A stretch of 7,013 nt of DNA, taken from contig DAOUPY010000079.1 in NCBI GenBank assembly GCA_030625925.1, forward strand, positions 1 to 7,013. The letters run 5' to 3'. A program made the position numbers and the translations under genes. The notes beneath the pieces are model-generated. The model saw only the letters and a list, made by a program, of their open reading frames with translations. It made no database searches and was not told the origin of the DNA. Of the stretch, positions 1 to 6,035 are shown piece after piece; the stretch's first letter is position 1, and each line of letters begins with the position of its first letter. The DNA comes from Fusobacteriaceae bacterium (GTDB taxonomy: Bacteria; Fusobacteriota; Fusobacteriia; Fusobacteriales; Fusobacteriaceae).

Positions 1-1281
1 GTCATTGGTGTCGACACTAAAAATGTAGATAAGGAGTACACTAAATATAAGTGGCAGGTTTTTATCACGATATTTGTAGGTTATGCAATTTTTTATATAA
101 CGAGGAAAAATCTTTCCTTTGCAAAACCATATTTGATAGAACAACTTGGATATACTAAACTTCAAGTAGGAGCTATTGCAGCAGGAATGCCATTAGCTTA
201 TGGATTAGGAAAATTTATTATGGGTGGAGTATCAGATAAAATGAATCCCAGATATTTTATGGGAACTGGACTTATCTTGGCGGGAATAGTAAATATTATT
301 TTTGGAAGTGTTCATAGTATTTTAGCCTTCACCGTTCTTTGGACTATAAATGGTTGGGTTCAATCTATGGGATGGCCTCCATGTGGAAAAACAATGAAGG
401 TGTGGTTTTCTGACAATGAGAGGGGAACATGGATGTCTGTCTGGAATACAGCTCATAATGTAGGGGCTATGATGATTCCAGCCATAGTAATACTAGGAGT
501 AAGCATGTTCTCAGGAAGCTGGAGAGGATTATTTTTCCTCCCAGGAATCATATCTATAATAGCTGGTATCCTGACAATGATATTCTTGAGAGACAAACCA
601 GAATCATTGGGATTGCCCTCTGTAAGGGAATATCATGGTGAAGTTGTAAAAGAGGATGTAAAGGTTAAAAGTAAAAGAACTTCTAAACAAATATTTGTAG
701 AAGATATCTTAAAAAATAAAATTCTTTGGTCTTTAGCACTTTCAAATGCCTTCGTTTATTTTCTTAGATATGGAACATTGGACTGGATCTCTGTATACTT
801 AGTTCAATATAAAGGGATCAACATAAAGGACGCAGGATTCTCATTTTTCATGTTTGAATTTGCAGCAATACCAGGAACTATTTTATTGGGATGGATCTCA
901 GACAAGGTTTTTAAAGGGAGAAGAACTCCTCTAATCATGATATGCTTATTATTATCAGCTGTATTAGTAGGGACTTATTGGATGACTGATAATATGGTAA
1001 TAATAAATATCGCTATTTCACTCATCGGAGCCTTAATATACTTCCCAGTAGCAGCTATAGGTATAGCAGCAGTAGACATTGCTAAAGATGACAGTGCCGG
1101 TATGTCGGCAGGATGGACAGGATTATTCGGTTACTTTGTAGGGGCTACAGGGGCTGAATTAGGAGTAGGATATGTTTTGGATAATTATTCATGGAATGTA
1201 TATTTTATGATGCTGATAGCTTCGGCAATAATAGCCATACTACTTTTAATACCTGCATGGAATTCGGGTAAAAAGAACTAG
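1..1281 (+). CDS. glpT: Glycerol-3-phosphate transporter, GlpT-like (5' end outside the window)
   Basis: Inner-membrane transporter of the OPA family (major facilitator superfamily), which in GlpT exchanges glycerol-3-phosphate for inorganic phosphate. The frame is open from the first base with no credible start, so the N-terminus (probably 10-25 residues) is missing; 426 codons remain against about 450 in E. coli GlpT. Numbering from the window start, residues matching GlpT substrate-site positions are present: Arg35 in the first membrane helix (TRKN), Lys71 (GKFIMG), His152 (TAHNVG) and Arg256 (FLRYG), corresponding to GlpT Arg45, Lys80, His165 and Arg269. The family block GWVQSMGWPPCGKT starts near residue 118. 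The cytoplasmic loop between the two six-helix halves (about 196-240) keeps the GlpT-like ending KQIF...LKNKILW. GlpT is favoured over UhpT because these segments resemble GlpT more closely, from memory. Another organophosphate substrate remains possible. The gene converges on the MipA-like gene 6 bp away. Confidence 0.85.
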   Translation, partial: VIGVDTKNVDKEYTKYKWQVFITIFVGYAIFYITRKNLSFAKPYLIEQLGYTKLQVGAIAAGMPLAYGLGKFIMGGVSDKMNPRYFMGTGLILAGIVNIIFGSVHSILAFTVLWTINGWVQSMGWPPCGKTMKVWFSDNERGTWMSVWNTAHNVGAMMIPAIVILGVSMFSGSWRGLFFLPGIISIIAGILTMIFLRDKPESLGLPSVREYHGEVVKEDVKVKSKRTSKQIFVEDILKNKILWSLALSNAFVYFLRYGTLDWISVYLVQYKGINIKDAGFSFFMFEFAAIPGTILLGWISDKVFKGRRTPLIMICLLLSAVLVGTYWMTDNMVIINIAISLIGALIYFPVAAIGIAAVDIAKDDSAGMSAGWTGLFGYFVGATGAELGVGYVLDNYSWNVYFMMLIASAIIAILLLIPAWNSGKKN

Positions 1282-1287
1282 AAAAAA

Positions 1288-2133
1288 TCAGAAAGTATAG
1301 GTCGCACCTAATCCTACCATACTAGAATTGCCCTCCTTCATAAGGGGGCTTTTTTTTATATTATCAGAAAGAGCTTCTATATAATAATATGAAAATAGGT
1401 CGATATTTCGATTAAAACTATAGGCTATTACAGTGGTAAATCTTAAAGCACTCCCAAATCCATCGATATTATAAGATGGGATTTCAGAATCAGCAGACAT
1501 AGAGGTGCCAAAATATCGGTTGGTATAGGAATTACTCATCATCTCATAACTTAAAAAACCAAGGATAATAAATTTTTTAAAGGGAATACCTCCTAAAACT
1601 CCTATAGATGCAGTGTTTTCATCACTATTTCCACGAATATTATGTTTGATTCCACCGGTTAAAAGAAGACTACCTAATTTATAACTTCCCCCTATTCCCA
1701 GCATAATAGGGTTGTCTTCATCGGGAAGATCTTTCAGGTAGGTGTCAAAATCATCCTCTGTATGGCCGGCAAACCTATATTCAGCATTAAAATTTAAATT
1801 TAATTTATTACCTTCATAGAAAGTATATCCGTTATAGATGCCTCCAAAGGTATAGAAATTATTGTATCTAGCATTTATTAAGGGAACTACAGTGGAATAA
1901 GAAGATTTATCATTTAATCGAGGCTCAATAGCTGATGCGGCAAACCCAAGGGAAATGAATTTTTCTCTTTTTTTTTCATGTTCTTCTGTTATTCCACGAA
2001 TGAATGCATAGTTATTGGCTCCATCCTTATCCACATAGATCAGGATACGACTTACAGCAGGATCTAAAAAGGATAGACAAAAACTTTTTATAGAGATAAA
2101 AAATATTAAAGTGATTAAATTAAATTTTTTCAT
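1288..2133 (-). CDS. Outer-membrane beta-barrel protein, MipA/OmpV family
   Basis: Predicted 281-residue outer-membrane protein. The first 20 or so residues form a Sec signal peptide: MKKF, a hydrophobic stretch (LITLIFFISI), then SFCLS. The cleavage site is unclear and there is no proper lipobox despite Cys19. The rest alternates polar and hydrophobic residues in beta-strand fashion and ends GLGATYTF, with the terminal Phe typical of barrels inserted by BamA. MipA/OmpV-like blocks are visible: EYRFAGHTEDDFDTYLKDL (118-136), RYFGTSMSADSE (206-217), and the final hairpin with SPLMKEG (262-268). In E. coli MipA interacts with the murein hydrolase MltA and MrcB; other family members are linked to osmotic, acid or antibiotic responses. 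Which role applies here is unknown. The start at 2133 is chosen because AGAGGAG lies 8 nt upstream and the signal peptide begins there. No clear terminator of its own is seen. Confidence 0.75.
   Translation of the reverse strand: MKKFNLITLIFFISIKSFCLSFLDPAVSRILIYVDKDGANNYAFIRGITEEHEKKREKFISLGFAASAIEPRLNDKSSYSTVVPLINARYNNFYTFGGIYNGYTFYEGNKLNLNFNAEYRFAGHTEDDFDTYLKDLPDEDNPIMLGIGGSYKLGSLLLTGGIKHNIRGNSDENTASIGVLGGIPFKKFIILGFLSYEMMSNSYTNRYFGTSMSADSEIPSYNIDGFGSALRFTTVIAYSFNRNIDLFSYYYIEALSDNIKKSPLMKEGNSSMVGLGATYTF
1330..1357 (+). terminator. Rho-independent terminator for the GlpT-like gene, inside the opposing gene
   Basis: The 5' arm GCCCTCCTT (1330-1338) pairs with the 3' arm AAGGGGGC (1342-1349) across the loop CAT, with one G-T wobble and one bulged C. 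Eight T follow immediately (1350-1357). The T-run is on the + strand only, so it serves the transporter transcript, about 50 bp past its stop. It lies within the coding sequence of the convergent MipA-like gene. Energy was not calculated. Confidence 0.6.
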
Positions 2134-2141
2134 ATTTACAA

Positions 2142-2148
2142 CTCCTCT
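2142..2148 (-). promoter_or_regulatory. Ribosome binding site that decides the MipA-like start
   Basis: On the - strand, AGAGGAG stands 8 nt before the ATG at 2133. The in-frame TTG 48 bp further upstream (2181) has no such site and would add 16 residues of mostly Ile/Thr encoded by a tandem repeat ahead of the signal peptide. Confidence 0.8.
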
Positions 2149-2171
2149 TATTGTTATCGTTATCGTTATTA
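2148..2171. repeat. Tandem hexamer repeat, four TTATNN units
   Basis: Read on the + strand the units are TTATTG, TTATCG, TTATCG and TTATTA: two identical and two differing by one or two bases. The block touches the ribosome binding site of the MipA-like gene and probably lies in its untranslated leader. Confidence 0.6.
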
Positions 2172-2212
2172 TTAATCCCAAGAATATTAATGTTAAATTG
2201 GGGAATTTTCTT

Positions 2213-2238
2213 TTAAATGATAAATATCTATCATTTAA
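2213..2238. promoter_or_regulatory. Perfect 10-bp inverted repeat, candidate operator
   Basis: TTAAATGATA (2213-2222) and TATCATTTAA (2229-2238) are exact reverse complements separated by AATATC. The element is 80 bp upstream of the MipA-like start and 161 bp upstream of the helicase start, with no following T-run, so it looks like a dimeric repressor or activator site, not a terminator. It has a faint GATA...TATC resemblance to Fur-family boxes but is not a good match. The regulator is unknown. Confidence 0.45.
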
Positions 2239-2327
2239 CTGACGGTTTAGCTATAATAATCTCCGATTTTTAAATGCAGAACTTGATGTAATACAGTTTA
2301 TCATAAAATTAGAATTAAAAAATTAAA

Positions 2328-2339
2328 ATGTATATACAT
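2328..2339. promoter_or_regulatory. 12-bp perfect palindrome upstream of the helicase promoter
   Basis: ATGTATATACAT is its own reverse complement and ends 19 bp before the TATAAT box at 2359, so it would cover the -35 region. The core GT-N4-AC is a form seen among GntR-family operators, but short AT-rich palindromes also arise by chance in such DNA. Confidence 0.35.
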
Positions 2340-2358
2340 ATATTATTGTTTAGTATTG

Positions 2359-2364
2359 TATAAT
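2359..2364 (+). promoter_or_regulatory. Candidate -10 box for the helicase-xseB-ispA transcript
   Basis: A perfect TATAAT lies 34 bp before the helicase start codon, preceded directly by TG. No good -35 hexamer stands at 16-18 bp; the nearest candidate, TATACA at 2333-2338, is 20 bp away and falls in the palindrome. This may mean weak or activator-dependent transcription. Confidence 0.45.
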
Positions 2365-2384
2365 AAGATAAAGGACATAAAATT

Positions 2385-2389
2385 AGGAG
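2385..2389 (+). promoter_or_regulatory. Ribosome binding site of the helicase fusion gene
   Basis: AGGAG stands 9 nt before the ATG at 2399. It supports this start, and therefore that the RelE-like N-terminal region is truly part of the helicase protein. Confidence 0.75.
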
Positions 2390-2398
2390 TATTTACAT

Positions 2399-5300
2399 AT
2401 GAGGTTTTTAATAACTAGAGATTTTTTTAAAGATGTACCTAAGGAAAAGATAAAGCAGGTCAAAGAGAAGATACAATATTTTTATAACGAAATATCGAAA
2501 AATAAAAAAATGATATTTGATATACCCAAGGGTTTTTGGGTAAAAAAACTCAAGGAAAATTTATATGAATTCAGAGTAAATAGCGGTGACAGAGTGTTAT
2601 TTGAATTTAAAGATATTAAACGAGCCAGATATGGGGAAAAAGTATTAGTGCTGCTGCTATTTTCGACTCATGATCTAGCGGTGAAAAGCGGAATGCGTCA
2701 AAATAAAATAGAAAGTTTAAAAGTTGAAAATTTAGAGATAGAGAAGGGGTCTAAAATAGCAGACGAAAGGGTCGATGAAGATTTAACTGCTATATATAGC
2801 GGGATAGATTCAAAGATAGTCTATGAAATTACTTCTGATGAGAACCTTTTGGAATTTATCCAAAATGAAGATGAATATACATATTATTACCTGAATGATG
2901 AGCAGTATGAAGTTTTAAACAGTGAATTTCCATTATTTTTAAAAGGAAGTGCTGGAAGTGGTAAAACTACAGTGGCCATCAGAAAAACTATGGAATTGGA
3001 GGAACGGCAGGATTTAAAAGTAGGATATATAACATTTACTCAGCCCTTAAAAGACAAAGCCGTTGAGATGTATGAAAAATTTAGAGATCCTAATTATGAA
3101 AAGATGGTTAAATTTTACTCATTAGAGGAGTTATATGAAAAACAACTTAGGGAAAAACCTACAGGTTTGAAGATATTTGAGAAATTTATTTATGAGTATA
3201 ATCCAACGATTCCTAAGGGTATGGAAGATCTAGAGTTATACCAAGAGATCAGGGGGACAATAAAAGGAAGCATGGGAGCTAAAGGAGCTGGAAATTGGAA
3301 CAGAGATCTAACCCAAGAACTGATATCCCAAGAAGATTATTTGGCATTAAATAAGAAATATACAGTGTATAGTGAAGAGGTCAGGAGAGAAATATATAAA
3401 ATCACCCTGATATACCAAGAGTGGCTCAGCAAAAAATCTCACATGGATGAAAATGACCTGGCACGAAAAGTGATCTTAGGTAGTGGAGAAATGTTTGACT
3501 GTATAATTTGTGATGAAGTACAGGATCTAACTGAGATTGAGGTATATATGTTGAAAACTTTGGTTAAAAATGGAGAAAACTTGTTTTTATCTGGAGATAT
3601 CCACCAAATAATAAATCCGACTTACTTTAGTTTCTCCAGAGTGAAATCTTTATTTTATCTGGGGAAATATACAGAAAAGCAGCTAGGGAAAAACTATAGA
3701 AGCCAAAAAAAAATAGTGGATTTAGCTAATAAATTAAGTGATCTCAGGGGTGAATACATAGGAAAATTGGGTGAGGATTATAAAGAGGCTTCCATATTAG
3801 AGGGAGAAGATGTATATATCTGCAAGAAAGATAATAAATTTTTAAAAAAATTGGAAGAGAATACAGCAGTCATCTTAGTTCCGACTAATGAAATAAAAAA
3901 CATACTGAGAGCTGAATTACCAAAAATAGCCAATAAGATACTGACAGTACAAGATATAAAAGGGCTGGAATTTGATTCGGTTGTGTTATATAATTTTGCA
4001 ACAGAGCTGAAAAAATATTGGGAAATTATTTTTACTGGAAGGGCTAAAACGAATCAATTATATAGATATTATTTTAATCTGTTATATGTAGGGTTAACTC
4101 GTGCCAGAAAAAGACTTCTTCTCATGGAGGAAAATGAAGAGATTTGCCTGTTGAAAGAGTTGAAGGACTACTTGGTTCCCATGACAGTAGAGGGGGAAAG
4201 AAACTTTACCCTAAAAAGTGGAGAATTAGATTTTTTGAAAGAGGGAAAAGAATTTTTAAGTCGAAAATTATTTGCAGAAGCCATCGCTGCATTTGAAAAA
4301 GCAGGTGCTGAGGAATATATAAAGAAAGCTGAAAATGAATTAGCAGCCAATGAGTTCTTTGATGAATACAACGAGGAAAAAACAATAGAGTATATCGTAA
4401 ATAATGACGACTCAATGTCCCGTTGTTTGGAAAAATATGTGGTGATAGACAGGATAGGAGACTATGCATTTGAAAAAAGATATTATGAGAAAGCAAAAAA
4501 ATATTATGAAAAAAGTGGGAATTATGAAAAGTTATCCCAAATATTTGAGATGGATGGAGAATTAGAAAAAAGTTTTGAATATGCAATGAAATCAGGCTTA
4601 GTTCCACTGATAAAGAGGATCAAACATGAGCTGGAAAAAAATAATGGAGCCTTAGATATAGCCAATGAAGTAAGGGTTTTGTCTGATAAAAAAATTAATT
4701 CGAAGAAACTTTCCCTGGTTGAGTTTGAAAATTTAGATAAAAAATATATAATGAAGAAACAGCAAAAAGATATAGGTGATATTCTGGTAGTATTAAATGG
4801 TAGATTTAAAGTTAAGGATAGTGAATCCAAAACACACAGTGTGAAATCTCCTACAAAACTACTGATTAAGCTATCCCATATAGATGGTGGGGAAAATGGT
4901 ATCAGGTATTTGGTGGAAAATTTTTCTAGTCAGTTAAATATAAAAACCATTGTATCTCTTTTAGATGATGAAAATATCATTGAAAGATATATATCAAAGA
5001 GTAAGATAAAACTCAAATTAGATGAGTTGTTGTTATTGGCTTGTGAATTCAAGAGAATAAAAAATGTGAAAAAACTCATACAATTAGGAGGGGACATAGA
5101 GGTGAAATCAGAAGACAGCCTGACTCCCCTGCTTACAGCTATAAAAAATAAAGATTTTAAAATGGTGAAACTATTGGTAGAAAATGGTGCAGAATTAGGA
5201 GAAGTCACAGATAAAAAAAGTAAGTTGAAATTTACTCCATTAATTTATTCTATTGTAGAAGATGAATTAGATATTTTTAAATATCTAATAGAAAATGATG

Positions 5301-5806
5301 CAGATGTCCAGTTGCAAAATCCCATCTATCATGGAATAATTTGTAGAAATAAACCTATGATTAAAGCCTTGCTGGATAAAAATGTGAAGTTAGACATAGA
5401 TATAGAAGGAACGACCCCGCTGATCTCAGCTGTAGTATCAAAAGATTTGGAGATAATCAAAATGTTGATAGAAAGAGGTGCAAGTCTGGATTACACAGTA
5501 GGAGCTGGCACCCCTATGATAAATATAATTCAAAATGATTATTTGGAAGGAATGGAATTATTTTTAGGGAAAGGCTATAGATTAAAAGAGGAAGAACTTG
5601 CAGCCTTATCCTTAAAAGATAGTGTTGAACTTTCTAAACTAGTTTTAATAGATAATTTAGGATATAATTATATTGAAAAAATAGAAAAAAATATGTCTCG
5701 TATAAAGAACAGTAGAGATGTAGAGAAAAAAATGGAGTTATTGAAAAAAATAGAGAGAAAATATGATTTTGAAGAATACAGAAAGACAGTAGAAGAGGAG
5801 GTATAA
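2399..5806 (+). CDS. RelE/ParE-like domain fused to a UvrD-type SF1 helicase with TPR-like and ankyrin repeats
   Basis: This is a 1135-residue cytoplasmic protein. Residues 1-105 resemble the RelE/ParE toxin fold: two helices, then strands with WVKKL, LYEFRV, DRVLFEF and VLVLLLFSTHD. Residues 165-575 form a complete SF1A motor: Q-motif LNDEQ (165-169), Walker A GSAGSGKTT (183-191), Ia YITFTQ (210-215), Walker B DEVQD (372-376), III GDIHQ (399-403), IV NYRS (432-435), V KGLEFD (521-526) and VI YVGLTRAR (563-570). All ATPase residues look intact, so an active DNA or RNA translocase is expected. Motifs IV and V are only about 85 residues apart, so the large 2B domain of UvrD is missing. Residues 610-735 are TPR-like helices (AIAAFEKAG, KAKKYYEKSGNYEKL). 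About six ankyrin repeats cover 874-1066, followed by a charged helical tail. The gene ends 3 bp before xseB. The helicase call is firm; the N-terminal domain is probable; the biological role is unknown. Confidence 0.85.
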   Translation: MRFLITRDFFKDVPKEKIKQVKEKIQYFYNEISKNKKMIFDIPKGFWVKKLKENLYEFRVNSGDRVLFEFKDIKRARYGEKVLVLLLFSTHDLAVKSGMRQNKIESLKVENLEIEKGSKIADERVDEDLTAIYSGIDSKIVYEITSDENLLEFIQNEDEYTYYYLNDEQYEVLNSEFPLFLKGSAGSGKTTVAIRKTMELEERQDLKVGYITFTQPLKDKAVEMYEKFRDPNYEKMVKFYSLEELYEKQLREKPTGLKIFEKFIYEYNPTIPKGMEDLELYQEIRGTIKGSMGAKGAGNWNRDLTQELISQEDYLALNKKYTVYSEEVRREIYKITLIYQEWLSKKSHMDENDLARKVILGSGEMFDCIICDEVQDLTEIEVYMLKTLVKNGENLFLSGDIHQIINPTYFSFSRVKSLFYLGKYTEKQLGKNYRSQKKIVDLANKLSDLRGEYIGKLGEDYKEASILEGEDVYICKKDNKFLKKLEENTAVILVPTNEIKNILRAELPKIANKILTVQDIKGLEFDSVVLYNFATELKKYWEIIFTGRAKTNQLYRYYFNLLYVGLTRARKRLLLMEENEEICLLKELKDYLVPMTVEGERNFTLKSGELDFLKEGKEFLSRKLFAEAIAAFEKAGAEEYIKKAENELAANEFFDEYNEEKTIEYIVNNDDSMSRCLEKYVVIDRIGDYAFEKRYYEKAKKYYEKSGNYEKLSQIFEMDGELEKSFEYAMKSGLVPLIKRIKHELEKNNGALDIANEVRVLSDKKINSKKLSLVEFENLDKKYIMKKQQKDIGDILVVLNGRFKVKDSESKTHSVKSPTKLLIKLSHIDGGENGIRYLVENFSSQLNIKTIVSLLDDENIIERYISKSKIKLKLDELLLLACEFKRIKNVKKLIQLGGDIEVKSEDSLTPLLTAIKNKDFKMVKLLVENGAELGEVTDKKSKLKFTPLIYSIVEDELDIFKYLIENDADVQLQNPIYHGIICRNKPMIKALLDKNVKLDIDIEGTTPLISAVVSKDLEIIKMLIERGASLDYTVGAGTPMINIIQNDYLEGMELFLGKGYRLKEEELAALSLKDSVELSKLVLIDNLGYNYIEKIEKNMSRIKNSRDVEKKMELLKKIERKYDFEEYRKTVEEEV
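5796..5802 (+). promoter_or_regulatory. Ribosome binding site of xseB inside the helicase 3' end
   Basis: AGGAGGT lies within the last codons of the helicase gene, 7 nt before the xseB ATG at 5810. The helicase stop codon falls between the site and the start, an arrangement that allows translational coupling. Confidence 0.8.
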
Positions 5807-5809
5807 AAG

Positions 5810-6025
5810 ATGGCAAAAGTAAATACTTTTGAAGAAAATATAAGTGAGATAGATGAGATAATATCAAAGTTAGAAGATGGGATGGATTTGGATGAATCTA
5901 TGAAAGAATATGAAAAAGCAGTGAAATTATTAGCTAAATCTGGTACCATTTTGAAAAAGGCTGAAGGAAAAGTAATGAAAGTGATGGAAAAAAACGGTGA
6001 AATAATAATAAAAGATTTTGAGTAG
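5810..6025 (+). CDS. xseB: Exodeoxyribonuclease VII small subunit
   Basis: This 71-residue protein matches the usual size and pattern of XseB, several copies of which bind the catalytic large subunit XseA to make exonuclease VII. That enzyme degrades single-stranded DNA from both ends and acts in mismatch and damage repair. The family hallmarks are visible: FEENISEIDEIISKLEDG near the N-terminus (8-24), the LDESMKEYEKAVKLL helix (27-41), and the KKAEGKV segment (49-55). The two helices form the family's coiled-coil hairpin. XseA is not in this window: the gene directly upstream is the helicase fusion, 3 bp away. The small subunit has no known nuclease activity alone, so an xseA elsewhere in the genome is expected. 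ispA starts 10 bp downstream. Confidence 0.92.
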   Translation: MAKVNTFEENISEIDEIISKLEDGMDLDESMKEYEKAVKLLAKSGTILKKAEGKVMKVMEKNGEIIIKDFE

Positions 6026-6029
6026 GAGG
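6024..6029 (+). promoter_or_regulatory. Ribosome binding site that decides the ispA start
   Basis: AGGAGG overlaps the xseB stop codon by two bases and stands 6 nt before the ATG at 6036. This selects that ATG over the in-frame TTG at 6018, which lies inside xseB and would add only six residues (MSRRGR). Confidence 0.8.
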
Positions 6030-6035
6030 GGAAGG

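Larger units (their letters stand above)
2134..2398. other. Divergent intergenic region between the MipA-like gene and the helicase
   Basis: This 265-bp, very AT-rich region separates two divergent genes and must hold promoters for both. It contains a hexamer repeat, a 10-bp inverted repeat at 2213-2238, a TATAAT at 2252-2257 without a good -35 partner, a 12-bp palindrome at 2328-2339 and a second TATAAT at 2359-2364. No coding sequence, tRNA or recognisable riboswitch was seen. No convincing -10/-35 pair could be assigned to the MipA-like gene. Confidence 0.7.

Noticed and set aside
133..1281. Start of the transporter at the in-frame TTG at 133
   Set aside because: The upstream 44 codons are open and encode the first membrane helix with the conserved Arg35 (TRKN), so the gene begins before the window.
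2134..2181. Longer MipA-like protein starting at TTG 2181
   Set aside because: It lacks a ribosome binding site, would place an Ile/Thr-rich stretch from the hexamer repeat before the signal peptide, and the ATG at 2133 has a strong site.
2218..2233. Fur-family box
   Set aside because: TGATA...TATCA matches the outer bases only; the inner bases and length do not fit the 7-1-7 pattern.
2252..2257. TATAAT as a second promoter for the helicase
   Set aside because: No -35 hexamer is found at a workable distance and it lies about 140 bp upstream of the start; kept only as a mention in the intergenic entry.
4168..5208. Several open frames of 67-133 codons on the - strand within the helicase gene
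   Set aside because: They are rich in Ser, Phe, Leu and Ile as expected for the reverse of a Lys/Glu-rich gene, have no family resemblance, and lie opposite a clear coding sequence.
6018..6035. ispA start at TTG 6018 inside xseB
   Set aside because: The ATG at 6036 has AGGAGG 6 nt upstream and begins where family members usually do.
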